Source: Sulfurimonas sp. (lineage in GTDB: Bacteria > Campylobacterota > Campylobacteria > Campylobacterales > Sulfurimonadaceae). From it: a stretch of DNA of 34,124 nt. The stretch spans positions 1-34,124 of the forward strand of contig JALVXQ010000203.1 of the NCBI GenBank assembly GCA_027038255.1, given 5' to 3'. The notes under the pieces were generated by a model. It had not been told where the DNA came from, did not search any database, and saw only the letters and a list, made by a program, of their open reading frames with translations. The translations under genes were made by a program, and so were the position numbers. Of this stretch, positions 17,943 through 27,711 are shown in pieces. The first letter of the stretch is position 1, and each line of letters starts with the position of its first letter.

Positions 17943-18440
17943 TTATGGATGCGCAGACTCTTGAAAAACTGCTTTATATCTTTGCAGTTTTTCTTCAAAT
18001 TTCATACTTGCGTGAGCAGGAGAGCTTGAGGGAAGAACTACTTTCCTTATTGGAAAATTTTTATACTTTTTATTGAAGATTTCTTCTGCCTTTTTTCCTG
18101 TAAATGCTATGAGTTCTATAGATGGGTATTTTTCTAAAAGTGCCTCAAAATCATTCACTTCAATATTTTTCAGATTTGTATCACTTGAATTACCTTTGTC
18201 TCGCTGGAGACTTTTGGCACTGTCAAAAAGTGCAATGTGATGTTTTTTACAAAGAGTGATTTTCTGCTCTTTTGTCTCTGCTTTTTCATGAAATATTTGT
18301 GCCAAGATTGGCCAGAACTGGTTGCGGGGATGGGCGTAGTAAAATCCCTTTTCAAGGGATTTTATACTTGGGAAAGAGCCTAAAATCAAAACCTTTGAAT
18401 CATCAAAGATAAGTGGTTCAAAAGTGTGATGTTCTAACAA
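17943..18440 (-). CDS. Uracil-DNA glycosylase superfamily, DNA-deoxyinosine (hypoxanthine) glycosylase-like
   Basis: VLILGSFPSIKSLEKGFYYAHPRNQFWPIL and VVLPSSSPAHA motifs resemble the Mug/HDG-type UDG families. Confidence 0.8.
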   Translation of the reverse strand: MLEHHTFEPLIFDDSKVLILGSFPSIKSLEKGFYYAHPRNQFWPILAQIFHEKAETKEQKITLCKKHHIALFDSAKSLQRDKGNSSDTNLKNIEVNDFEALLEKYPSIELIAFTGKKAEEIFNKKYKNFPIRKVVLPSSSPAHASMKFEEKLQRYKAVFQESAHP

Positions 18441-18445
18441 AATAG

Positions 18446-19750
18446 CTATCTTTTTCCGAAAAATTTATAGTAAAAATCTTTTATAAGACGCATTTTTGTT
18501 CTACTCAGTACAAGATTTCCGCTCTCTACAGTCCCGCTTGTTACAGTCGTGCCTGCTGCTATCATAACATCATCTTTGATGGTGAGGGGTGCGACAAGCT
18601 GAGAGTCACTTCCTATAAAGACATTTTTTCCGATGATTGTTCTGTATTTGTTTACGCCGTCGTAGTTGCATGTAATCGTGCCTGCTCCGATGTTCGTTCC
18701 TGCATCAATCTCTGCATCACCAAGATAGCTCAAATGTCCGGCTTTTACACCGTTGAGTGTTGCTTTTTTTGTCTCAACAAAGTTTCCGATGTGGGTATCT
18801 GTGAGTTGCGTGAGTGGGCGTAGATGTGCCATAGGACCACAATCAGAGTTTTGCATAGTGCTCTGCTCTACAACACTGCCGGCTTTGATGTGGGAGTCGA
18901 TGATTCTGCTCTCTCCTGTGATGCGACAGTTGTTTTCAAGGCTGCATTCTCCTTCAAAGAGTACACCTTCTTCGATGTAGATAGTATCTGGTAACTGCAT
19001 AGTGACACCGTTTTGCATCCATCTGTCTTTAATGCGGTTTTGCATAATGACCTCTGCTTGGGCAAGATCTTTTTTGGAATTGACACCCTTGAAGTGTTCT
19101 TCATCGACAAATAGTGGCACAATACTGCTCTCATCCTCTTTTGCCATGGCAATGATGTCTGTGAGATAGTACTCTTTTTGTGCATTGTCATTTTCCAAAT
19201 CAGGAATATAACGCTCTAATATCACTTTTGAAAAGGCATAAATACCGGCATTGACTGTTGTGACATTGAGCTCTGCATCAGAGGCATCTTTTTGTTCTAC
19301 AACATACTCTACCTCTCTATTTCTGATGATGACACGACCGTAGCCACTTGGGTCTTTGAGATCAAAAACACTCATAATGATGTCCGCTTCCATCGTTAAA
19401 AATCCCTGTAGTGCTTCAGCGGTTATGAGCGGCATATCTCCATTAAGGACCAGCACTTTGTCATGTTTTGGTGCGATGTCCATAACCGCACCACCCGTTC
19501 CAGGATAATTCTCTGTATCTTGTTCAATGAAGTTGATATCATCAAAATATTGCCCCATAGTTGCAATAACTGCTTCTTTTTGGTGTGCTACTACGACTGT
19601 AATGTCATCTGAGAGTTTTTTTGACTCTTTGATGATGTGATAAAGCATTGGTTTTCCACTGATGGAGTGCAGAACCTTTGCCTTGTTTGATTTCATACGG
19701 CTGCCTTTTCCGGCTGCTAAGATAATAATACTGATATTTTGACTGTTCAT
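18446..19750 (-). CDS. glmU: Bifunctional UDP-N-acetylglucosamine pyrophosphorylase/glucosamine-1-phosphate N-acetyltransferase
   Basis: [21 protein letters not shown]; left-handed beta-helix C-terminus [53 protein letters not shown] at 19750 preferred over 19789. Confidence 0.96.
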   Translation of the reverse strand: MNSQNISIIILAAGKGSRMKSNKAKVLHSISGKPMLYHIIKESKKLSDDITVVVAHQKEAVIATMGQYFDDINFIEQDTENYPGTGGAVMDIAPKHDKVLVLNGDMPLITAEALQGFLTMEADIIMSVFDLKDPSGYGRVIIRNREVEYVVEQKDASDAELNVTTVNAGIYAFSKVILERYIPDLENDNAQKEYYLTDIIAMAKEDESSIVPLFVDEEHFKGVNSKKDLAQAEVIMQNRIKDRWMQNGVTMQLPDTIYIEEGVLFEGECSLENNCRITGESRIIDSHIKAGSVVEQSTMQNSDCGPMAHLRPLTQLTDTHIGNFVETKKATLNGVKAGHLSYLGDAEIDAGTNIGAGTITCNYDGVNKYRTIIGKNVFIGSDSQLVAPLTIKDDVMIAAGTTVTSGTVESGNLVLSRTKMRLIKDFYYKFFGKR

Positions 19751-19858
19751 TGAGACTCTTTTATATAAGTTATGATGCAATTCTATCATTTTTTCTTTTA
19801 CTTATTATTCATTTTAAGAGTGTATAATTGCAAAATTTTATAAAAAGAGAACATTTCC

Positions 19859-21460
19859 TTGAAATCCTTGAACAAAATCACGCAGACACAACTTATTTTA
19901 CTGACAAGTCTATTTTTAGTAGCCTTTGATAACTATGCTTTTTTTACAAACCTGACAAAAGTCTACCCTTTGAGTGACAATTTTGGTTTTGTTATCTCAA
20001 CAGCTTTTGTAAATTTCTTCTTTACAGTTTTGCTGCTCAGTCTTGTGAGTATGCGATGGACGATTAAACCAATAATCATTCTTGTCCTTATCATCTCTTC
20101 TCTTACAAACTATTTTATGAACTCGTACCATGTTATTATTGATGCGAGTATGATTCGTAATATGATGCAGACAAATATTCATGAGTCGATGGATCTGCTT
20201 ACTTTTAAAGAGGTGCTCTATTTTGTTTTTCTTGGGCTGTTACCTTCCTTATATGTTTATAAAGTGAAAATTGAGAAAAGAGGTTTCAAGACCGAACTTC
20301 TGTCTCGCTTAAAGCTTTTTGTAGCAGCTGTTGTTGTCATTGCGCTCTCTATTTTCCTCTTTAGTAAGTACTATACCTCTTTTGCACGTGAGCACAAGCC
20401 GCTTCGTTTCACGGTAAACCCAACCTATTGGATATATTCAACCGGAAAATACATTCATAAAACATTCAACAGCGGTCCCATTATTGTAAAGCCAATCGGT
20501 GAAGATGCCAAAATAGTGAAAAAAGCGGATGATAATCGCTCAAAACTTGTCATTATGGTTGTTGGAGAAGCTGCCCGTGCAGATCACTTTTCACTCAATG
20601 GCTATGATCGAGATACAAATCCACTGCTGGCAAACGATAATATTATTGATTTTACTAACATGAGTTCTTGCGGAACATCGACTGCTGAATCTGTTCCATG
20701 TATGTTCTCTATGTATGACAGAGGGGATTACAACTATAAAAAAGGAATCACTACTGAAAATGTATTAGATGTGCTTAAGCATACAAAAGATGTAGCAATT
20801 TTATGGAGAGATAACAATTCTGACTCCAAAGGTGTCGCACTTCGGGTTCCATATCAAGATTATAAAATACCAAAAAACAATACAGTATGTGAAAATGGCG
20901 AATGTAGAGATATTGGAATGCTTGTAGGGCTTGACAAGTTTATAGCAAAAAACAAGGGTAAAGATATACTCATTGTATTGCATCAGATGGGAAATCACGG
21001 TCCGGCATATTTTAAACGCTATCCAAAAGCATTTGAAAAGTTTACGCCGACATGTAAGACAAATCAGCTCGAAGATTGCACGCAGCAGGAGATTACCAAT
21101 GCCTATGACAATGCGATTTTATATACAGACTATTTTCTTGATAATGTCATTAAATTTTTGAAAAAATATGATGACAGATATGACACAGCTATGATATATA
21201 TGGCTGATCATGGAGAGAGTCTGGGTGAGGGCGGTGTCTATCTGCATGGACTTCCTTATTTTATGGCTCCAAGTGCGCAGACACACATAGGTGCTTTAAT
21301 GTGGTTTGGCAAGCATATGAGTAAAGAGATAAATGTAGCTGCTCTGCGTGAGCGAAGCCATAAAGCATATTCACAAGATAATCTGTTTCATACACTGTTG
21401 GGTATTTTTAATGTAAAAACAAAAGTATATGACAAAGATATGGATATGCTCAAACAATGA
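19859..21460 (+). CDS. Phosphoethanolamine transferase (EptA/EptC-like, lipid A or LPS core/flagellar target)
   Basis: Five N-terminal TM helices; VVGEAARADHFSLNGYDRDTNP; MSSCGTSTAESVPCMFS; YMADHGESLGEGGVYLHGLPY. TTG start. Confidence 0.92.
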   Translation: MKSLNKITQTQLILLTSLFLVAFDNYAFFTNLTKVYPLSDNFGFVISTAFVNFFFTVLLLSLVSMRWTIKPIIILVLIISSLTNYFMNSYHVIIDASMIRNMMQTNIHESMDLLTFKEVLYFVFLGLLPSLYVYKVKIEKRGFKTELLSRLKLFVAAVVVIALSIFLFSKYYTSFAREHKPLRFTVNPTYWIYSTGKYIHKTFNSGPIIVKPIGEDAKIVKKADDNRSKLVIMVVGEAARADHFSLNGYDRDTNPLLANDNIIDFTNMSSCGTSTAESVPCMFSMYDRGDYNYKKGITTENVLDVLKHTKDVAILWRDNNSDSKGVALRVPYQDYKIPKNNTVCENGECRDIGMLVGLDKFIAKNKGKDILIVLHQMGNHGPAYFKRYPKAFEKFTPTCKTNQLEDCTQQEITNAYDNAILYTDYFLDNVIKFLKKYDDRYDTAMIYMADHGESLGEGGVYLHGLPYFMAPSAQTHIGALMWFGKHMSKEINVAALRERSHKAYSQDNLFHTLLGIFNVKTKVYDKDMDMLKQ

Positions 21461-22152
21461 CACTGAACCGCCAGATACTCCTGACAGCCTTACTACTTGT
21501 TAGTATCATACTTTTTTTCGGTATGACAGACTTTGACCTAAGCATACAGGATCTGTTTTACAATTTTGACACACACAAATGGATACTTGACTGGAGTCAA
21601 CAACCTTATAAATTTATTTTTTATGACGGTATCAAAAAATTACTAATTATTATCGCTGTGTTGTTTCTTCTTTCACTTCTATTTTTCTGGAAAAAACCGC
21701 TGATTCAGGAGTATAAAAGAGGTATTATTATTATTGTACTTTCGGCTATATTTGTCCCTTTAATAGCCAGTGGACTTAAAAAAGAGACAAATATGCCTTG
21801 TCCCAAAGATGAAATTCATTATGGTGGTGTCTACCCAAGAACTGCTGTATGGCAGGAGTATCCAGAAGAATTTACACTGACACACAAAAGAAGCAAATGT
21901 TGGCCTGCAGGTCACGCAAGCGGCGGTTTTGCACTTTTAAGTCTTTTTTTCCTCTTTAAAAAAAGAAGAAATAAGATCATTGGATTAACAATCGGTTTTG
22001 TAACAGGTTGGAGTATGGGTCTGTACAAGATGATTATTGGGGACCATTTTTTCTCACATACAATTATCACTATGGTGCTTTCGTGGCTTATTATTTTACT
22101 TCTTGCAAAGCTTGTGAGTGCATTCCAACTTCCAAAATTACAAAAAAAATAA
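21457..22152 (+). CDS. PAP2-family phosphatase (LpxE/LpxF/LpxT-type membrane phosphatase)
   Basis: PAP2 motifs KKETNMPCP, KCWPAGHASGGFALLSLFF, SMGLYKMIIGDHFFSHTI; ATGA overlap with eptA-like gene. Confidence 0.85.
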   Translation: MTLNRQILLTALLLVSIILFFGMTDFDLSIQDLFYNFDTHKWILDWSQQPYKFIFYDGIKKLLIIIAVLFLLSLLFFWKKPLIQEYKRGIIIIVLSAIFVPLIASGLKKETNMPCPKDEIHYGGVYPRTAVWQEYPEEFTLTHKRSKCWPAGHASGGFALLSLFFLFKKRRNKIIGLTIGFVTGWSMGLYKMIIGDHFFSHTIITMVLSWLIILLLAKLVSAFQLPKLQKK

Positions 22153-22221
22153 TTTATTTCCCTAGACATAATAATTTTTGTGGTATTATAATGTGATTAT
22201 AATTTTTGACAAGGTAATTAA

Positions 22222-22986
22222 ATGGATTTAGGTACGGTCATTGGTATTGTTTTGATTATGGCGCTTCTTTTGGGTGCTATGGTTATGGGTGTTGGTATCG
22301 GTGCATATATCGATATTCCGTCTGTACTTATTGTTATTGGTGGTAGTATTGGTGCCTTAATGATTTCATTTAAACCTGCGCAGATGAAACAGTTTACGAA
22401 AATTTTCATGAAGGCTATCAAGCCGGGTGAAGAAAATACAAGTGAATTGATAAAAAAGCTCGTTGAATTTGCAACTAAAGCAAGAAAAGATGGTATTCTT
22501 GCCTTAGAGAGTGACGTAAACAGTGAAGAGAACGAATTTTTGAAAAAAGGGCTCTCTATGGCGATTGATGGCAGTGAACCAGATACTATCAGAGATCTTT
22601 TAGAGATTGAGATGGATCAAACGAGTACACGTCATAAGGTACACGGTTCCATCTTTAGTCAATGGGCAGGGCTTGCCGGGGCTATGGGTATGATTGGTAC
22701 GCTTATTGGACTTGTTGCAATGCTTTTGAATATGGCAGACCCTTCAGCCATCGGTCCATCGATGGCAGTTGCCCTGCTTACTACAATGTATGGTGCTATG
22801 ATTGGTAATATCTTCGGTGCACCAATTGCAAATATTTTAAATGTGCGAAATGATGAAGAGACAATGGTAAAGCAGATGATAGTTGAAGGAATTATGTCTA
22901 TCCAATCAGGAGATGCTCCTCGTGTCCTTGAAGCCAAACTGCTTGCGTATTTGGCTCCAGCAGATCGTGTGAGCCAGTTTGACTAA
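22222..22986 (+). CDS. motA: Flagellar motor stator protein MotA
   Basis: DLGTVIGIVLIMALLLGAMVMG, GLAGAMGMIGTLIGLVAMLLNM, MAVALLTTMYGAMIGNIFGAPIANIL; followed by motB. Confidence 0.95.
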   Translation: MDLGTVIGIVLIMALLLGAMVMGVGIGAYIDIPSVLIVIGGSIGALMISFKPAQMKQFTKIFMKAIKPGEENTSELIKKLVEFATKARKDGILALESDVNSEENEFLKKGLSMAIDGSEPDTIRDLLEIEMDQTSTRHKVHGSIFSQWAGLAGAMGMIGTLIGLVAMLLNMADPSAIGPSMAVALLTTMYGAMIGNIFGAPIANILNVRNDEETMVKQMIVEGIMSIQSGDAPRVLEAKLLAYLAPADRVSQFD

Positions 22987-23759
22987 TGGCTAAGCAAAAG
23001 TGTCCTGAATGTGAAGAGTGTCTTCCTGCGTGGCTAGCTGCGTTTGGAGACTTGATGTCTCTTCTGCTCTGTTTTTTCGTTTTACTCCTCTCTATGTCAA
23101 GTATGGATGCAAAAAAAGTTTCCGAAGCTATCGGTTCGCTTTCGGGTGCTATGAGTGTACTTGAGGGTGGGACAAAAACAGAAATTTCCTCAAAAAGAAT
23201 GCTAGAATCTACACCAATAGAATCACAAGATGAAACAAGTGATGCTGTAAATAGAATGCAGCAGGCGGCATCTGATGCAAATGAGATGATGGAAAAGGCA
23301 CAGGGACCGGAAGTGACTGTTGATGAAGCTGAAAGTGGCTTTGTTATCAAACTGCCGGCTGCACTGCTATTTAAGCCTGGCAGTGCGACTATTGAAAATC
23401 AGGATGCACTGCTGTTTTTAAAGAGAGTTGCACTTATCGTTGGTCAATTACCAAATGATATGCAGGTGAGTGTACAGGGACATACTGATGACAGAGGACC
23501 TGGACCATCATCACCTTTTAAAGATAACTGGGATCTCTCTGCTGCACGTGCTATTGCTGTTTTGCATGAATTGATTTTAGATGGTGTAAATCCGGCTCGT
23601 ATGTCAGCAGCAGGATTTGCACAGTATCAACCTATTGCAACAAATGCAACAGCAATAGGAAGAGAAAAGAATCGTCGTGTAGAACTGCATTTCTTCGGTA
23701 AAAAGAGCGAAGAGAACAATAAACAGACAGCTTCGGTTTTAGATAAGGTGAAAAAGTAG
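22986..23759 (+). CDS. motB: Flagellar motor stator protein MotB (OmpA-like domain)
   Basis: AAFGDLMSLLLCFFVLLLSMSSMD plug/TM with Asp; OmpA domain VSVQGHTDDRGP...NRRVELHF. Confidence 0.95.
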   Translation: MAKQKCPECEECLPAWLAAFGDLMSLLLCFFVLLLSMSSMDAKKVSEAIGSLSGAMSVLEGGTKTEISSKRMLESTPIESQDETSDAVNRMQQAASDANEMMEKAQGPEVTVDEAESGFVIKLPAALLFKPGSATIENQDALLFLKRVALIVGQLPNDMQVSVQGHTDDRGPGPSSPFKDNWDLSAARAIAVLHELILDGVNPARMSAAGFAQYQPIATNATAIGREKNRRVELHFFGKKSEENNKQTASVLDKVKK

Positions 23760-23762
23760 AAA

Positions 23763-24500
23763 ATGATTAGAATCATTATAGCTTTTTTAGCACTTGGTTT
23801 TGTCGCTTTCGGTGCTGATACCGTAACTATTCCAACAGTAAACTTGAGTCTTTCTGCTCCTGATTCTGCGAAACAGTTGGTTTCATCTCTGAATGTACTT
23901 GTTGTTCTAACTCTCCTTGTTCTTGCTCCTGCTATGGTTTTAGTAATGACAACATTTACCCGTTTTGTCATCGTTTTTGGTTTTTTACGTCAAGCACTCG
24001 GAACGCAGCAGGTCCCTCCGACACAACTGCTTGTGATGCTTGCTATGATACTTACATTTTTTGTTATGGAACCCATAGGGACAAAGGCGTACGAGCAGGG
24101 TATAAAACCCTATGTTGCTGAGAAAATAGGCTATGAAGAGGCTTTTACAAGGACAGCGCTACCGTTTAAAAACTTTATGATTCGTAATACGCGTGAAAAA
24201 GATTTAGCACTTTTTTTACGCATCAGAAAAATGGAAAATCCAAAAACTGTTGCTGATGTACCTCTCTCTATTGTTGTTCCTGCTTTCATTATCAGTGAAA
24301 TGAAAACTGCTTTTGAGATAGGTTTTTTACTCTTTTTACCATTTTTGGTCATTGATATGGTTGTTGCATCTATTTTGATGTCTATGGGTATGATGATGCT
24401 CCCGCCTGTTATGATATCTCTACCGTTTAAGATACTCGTTTTTGTACTCATAGATGGCTGGAATCTTCTTATCGGCAATTTGATTGCCTCTGTAAAATAA
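23763..24500 (+). CDS. fliP: Flagellar type III secretion export protein FliP
   Basis: VLVVLTLLVLAPAMVLVMTTFTRFVIVFGFLRQALGTQQVPPTQLLVMLAMILTFFVM; SMGMMMLPPVMISLPFKILVFVLIDGWNLLIGNLI. Confidence 0.97.
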   Translation: MIRIIIAFLALGFVAFGADTVTIPTVNLSLSAPDSAKQLVSSLNVLVVLTLLVLAPAMVLVMTTFTRFVIVFGFLRQALGTQQVPPTQLLVMLAMILTFFVMEPIGTKAYEQGIKPYVAEKIGYEEAFTRTALPFKNFMIRNTREKDLALFLRIRKMENPKTVADVPLSIVVPAFIISEMKTAFEIGFLLFLPFLVIDMVVASILMSMGMMMLPPVMISLPFKILVFVLIDGWNLLIGNLIASVK

Positions 24501-24515
24501 GTGTAGGATGTAGGT

Positions 24516-25628
24516 TTGAATTGTAAATATTTTGGAGAGTGTGGTGCTTGTAGAGTTTATGAAAATGGCTATGAAGGGCAGTTAGAACAGAAATTAATGC
24601 TCAATAAAGAGCGTTTTGCATCGTATTATGACGGTGATATTGAAATTTTCAGATCCCCTGATGAACACTACCGGGCAAGAAGCGAGTTTAAAATCTGGCA
24701 CGTAGAAGATGCAATTCACTATGCTATGAATCATATTGAGCAAAAAGGTGTTGTTTTAATAGACGAATGCCCACAGGTCAATGAATACATCACTGCTTTA
24801 ATGCCCAAACTTTTAGATGCAATAAAAAAAGAAGATATCGGCTTTAAACTTTTTGGTGCAGATTTTTTAAGTTCTAGCAGTGGGGAGATAGTTATCTCTC
24901 TGCTTTATCATAAGAGACTCGACACTGCCTGGGAAGAAAAAGCAAAGCGAATTGCTAAGAGACTTGGTATCTATATCATCGGTCGTTCACGCAAGCAAAA
25001 AGTTGTTATTGGACAGGATTATATTACAGAATCTTTGATGATACAAAACAGAGAGTACAAATTTAACTACATAGAAAACAGTTTCACGCAGCCAAATCCC
25101 CGTGTAAATGAGCAGATGATTGCATGGGCAATGGGTGCTTTTGCAAATCAGCAAGGCGATTTACTAGAGCTCTATTGTGGAGCCGGTAACTTTACCATTC
25201 CTTTTGCTACACTTTTTGAGAAAGTGTTAGCAACTGAAATTTCGAAATCTTCTATCAATGCCGCAAAAACGAATATGCTTTTAAACAGTGTAGAAAATAT
25301 TGAATTTATTCGTATGAGTGTTGAAGAGTTTACTCAAGCGCTTGAAGGGGTACGTGAATTTCGGAGAATGAAGCATATTGATATGAGTGCTTACAACATA
25401 AACGCTATTTTTGTGGATCCTCCACGCAGTGGCATGGATGAACTTTCATGTAAATTCAGTGTACAATATGATACTATTGTCTATATCTCATGTAATCCTG
25501 AAACACTCTATCGTGACTTAGAGATACTCTCAAAAACGCATGAAGTTGTTGATATGGCACTTTTTGATCAGTTCCCTTATACGCATCATGTTGAAATGGG
25601 TGTCAAACTTATAAGAAAAGGTTTGTAA
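24516..25628 (+). CDS. trmA: tRNA (uracil-5-)-methyltransferase TrmA
   Basis: LLELYCGAGNFTIPFA, VDPPRSGMD, catalytic YISCNPETLYRDL; TTG start. Confidence 0.93.
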   Translation: MNCKYFGECGACRVYENGYEGQLEQKLMLNKERFASYYDGDIEIFRSPDEHYRARSEFKIWHVEDAIHYAMNHIEQKGVVLIDECPQVNEYITALMPKLLDAIKKEDIGFKLFGADFLSSSSGEIVISLLYHKRLDTAWEEKAKRIAKRLGIYIIGRSRKQKVVIGQDYITESLMIQNREYKFNYIENSFTQPNPRVNEQMIAWAMGAFANQQGDLLELYCGAGNFTIPFATLFEKVLATEISKSSINAAKTNMLLNSVENIEFIRMSVEEFTQALEGVREFRRMKHIDMSAYNINAIFVDPPRSGMDELSCKFSVQYDTIVYISCNPETLYRDLEILSKTHEVVDMALFDQFPYTHHVEMGVKLIRKGL

Positions 25629-26224
25629 TGAAGCGCTATTTATTTGCACTTTTGTTTTTGATGTTTGCTATAGAACTCTGTGCAAGTGAAGAGATGCAGC
25701 GCATTGACTCTATTGTCAATGATATTACAATGCTTCGAAAAAGTTATGAAGAGAAACTTCTGTATGAAAAAGAGAAAAACATTATTTTAGAGCAAGAAAA
25801 GAGAACTTCTCAAAGAAAAATACAAAATTTGGAAAATGAAATAGAAAAACTGCAAACTCTTTTGAAAAATAGAGAAAAACAAGTAAAAAAAGAGATTGTA
25901 GTGAAAGAAAAAATTAAAAAGATAGTGCTGCAGAGTGCTTGTCAAGATGAAAACCCCTTTCCAAAGTTGAAACTCAAAAAGCTTGAGAAACAGAGTAAGT
26001 TACACTATTTCAAAGCAAGTGCATTTCGTTTAAAGGAGTCTGCAAATATCTATGCGGGAATGAATACGATGAAAGTGCTGCAAAAATGGGAGAAACATAC
26101 CTCTTTCACCTCTAATATAAAAAGTGAAAAACGCATCAAAATTACAGGTTATTTTGTCAATAAAAAATGGACAAAAGCGACGCATGAGATGTGGGTTGAT
26201 CTTACTGATGTTGAGCAAAAATAA
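25628..26224 (+). CDS. Secreted/periplasmic coiled-coil protein with C-terminal SH3-like segment, unknown function
   Basis: N-terminal signal peptide MKRYLFALLFLMFAIELCASE, long Lys/Glu coiled coil, then SAFRLKESANIYAGMNTMKVLQKWEKH...WTKATHEMWVDLTDV resembling SH3b. Confidence 0.6.
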   Translation: MKRYLFALLFLMFAIELCASEEMQRIDSIVNDITMLRKSYEEKLLYEKEKNIILEQEKRTSQRKIQNLENEIEKLQTLLKNREKQVKKEIVVKEKIKKIVLQSACQDENPFPKLKLKKLEKQSKLHYFKASAFRLKESANIYAGMNTMKVLQKWEKHTSFTSNIKSEKRIKITGYFVNKKWTKATHEMWVDLTDVEQK

Positions 26225-26244
26225 AGTTCTGATATAATACACGC

Positions 26245-27651
26245 ATGAAAAAAATATTGATAATCAGTGATGGTGCAATCGGTGAACACTTTATTCAAAG
26301 GGTGACTGAGACATACACAAGTGAAAATATCTACTATGTCGTGCAGTTAAAAGCTAAAGAGTTCCCTGATGCCAATCCGGCCCGATTCAAGTTTTATGAA
26401 TTTGATCCTACCAGCTTTTCAAAACTTGCAAATCTGCTTAAGATGGAGTTTATTCAGGTCATTATTGCAATGGATAATCAGTCGGATGTTGAAAATACGA
26501 TTAAAAATATTAGAGTTATTAAAAAACAGCTTCGTGTCATAGTACTTAATCAATGGAATATGCAAAATGAAGATGCAAATGTTGTTCTAGTCGGTGCCAA
26601 TGAGATTTTAGCATCACGAATGCTTGATTATCTTCCAAATGTTCCCGTTATCGCTCAAAATGTTGGTCTGGGCGAGGGTGAGATTATGGAAGTGCTTGTT
26701 CCTTTTGGAAGCTCCTTTGTCTATCGCCATATTGGAGTGATTGAGCAGAAAAATTGGCGAATTGTTGCCATTTATAGAAATCGTCAGCTGTTGATGCCCT
26801 CACGCAGACGAATGATTCAGCCAAATGACCTGCTGCTCTTAGTCGGTCAGCCGGCAGTGCTTAAATCTGTTTATCGTGCCATTAAACGAGAACTCGGGCA
26901 GTTCCCTGAACCGTATGGGGCAAATATTTTACTCTATATTGATATGAATATTGTCCCTCACGCAACCATTAAAGAGTTGGTGCGACGTGCCGTTTATGTC
27001 CATACAAAGTTCAAGCATGACCTTGTCATAAAAGTACTCAATCCTTCTAATATTGAGATACTGCAGCATATTAAAGAGTATCGAGATTTAGATATTGTTG
27101 TAGATATAGATTATGACAGCATGAATTTAAAAGAGACTTTTTTTAATGATGTAAAAGCATACCATGTCGGTCTTGTCATCGTCTCTTCTGAGATGTTTGC
27201 GGATTACTATGTGAGACGCGCACTCTATGAAGTGCATGTACCTGTGCTTAAACTCTCACAGAGAAGTTTTTCCAATGTAAAAGATGCTGCGCTCATTCTC
27301 TCTGATAACAGAGATCTGGAAAAAATTTCAGCAACGATTTTTGATATCTCTGAGCAGATGAATTTTAATCTTGAACTCTATAATTATGTGCATGAGCATC
27401 AGAAAGAAAAAGAGCAGGTAATTGAGCACTATTACAATCTTTCTACTATCTTTTCCAAGTCGATTAAAGTGATAAAAGAGAATGAAAATCCTATTCGTGT
27501 GCTTAAAAATAGAGACAACTTTATCCAAATTCTGCCTTTTACATCAAAACTCACAACACGGCGTATGTATGCGCTTTTTTCAACAGACAGCGAAAAACTT
27601 TACTTTAAACTTGATGATTATCACCAAATATTTATACCTGTACAACTCTGA
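26245..27651 (+). CDS. RCK/TrkA-type NAD-binding protein (COG3400-like family)
   Basis: N-terminal Rossmann-like KILIISDGAIGEHFIQRV and internal TrkA-C-like domain GEGEIMEVLVPFGSSFVYRHIGVIEQKNWRIVAIYRNRQLLMPSRRRMIQPNDLLLLVG. Confidence 0.75.
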   Translation: MKKILIISDGAIGEHFIQRVTETYTSENIYYVVQLKAKEFPDANPARFKFYEFDPTSFSKLANLLKMEFIQVIIAMDNQSDVENTIKNIRVIKKQLRVIVLNQWNMQNEDANVVLVGANEILASRMLDYLPNVPVIAQNVGLGEGEIMEVLVPFGSSFVYRHIGVIEQKNWRIVAIYRNRQLLMPSRRRMIQPNDLLLLVGQPAVLKSVYRAIKRELGQFPEPYGANILLYIDMNIVPHATIKELVRRAVYVHTKFKHDLVIKVLNPSNIEILQHIKEYRDLDIVVDIDYDSMNLKETFFNDVKAYHVGLVIVSSEMFADYYVRRALYEVHVPVLKLSQRSFSNVKDAALILSDNRDLEKISATIFDISEQMNFNLELYNYVHEHQKEKEQVIEHYYNLSTIFSKSIKVIKENENPIRVLKNRDNFIQILPFTSKLTTRRMYALFSTDSEKLYFKLDDYHQIFIPVQL

Positions 27652-27711
27652 TTTAGCCGTTTTTTAACAAAAATTAAGTATTATAAGTCATATTATAATT
27701 TTGGACAGATA

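Noticed and set aside
17934-17950. Inverted repeat TATCATT-gtc-AATGATA between the convergent nitroreductase and glycosylase genes
   Set aside because: Only 7 A/T-rich bp and no T-tract; too weak to call a terminator or operator.
15867-19750. uppS/coaBC/nitroreductase/glycosylase/glmU stretch as an unusual system
   Set aside because: Ordinary housekeeping genes with intact motifs; nothing beyond normal gene packing.
22898-23350. 150-aa minus-strand ORF opposite motA/motB
   Set aside because: Low-complexity Ser/Ala-rich antisense frame to clearly conserved motB; typical shadow ORF.
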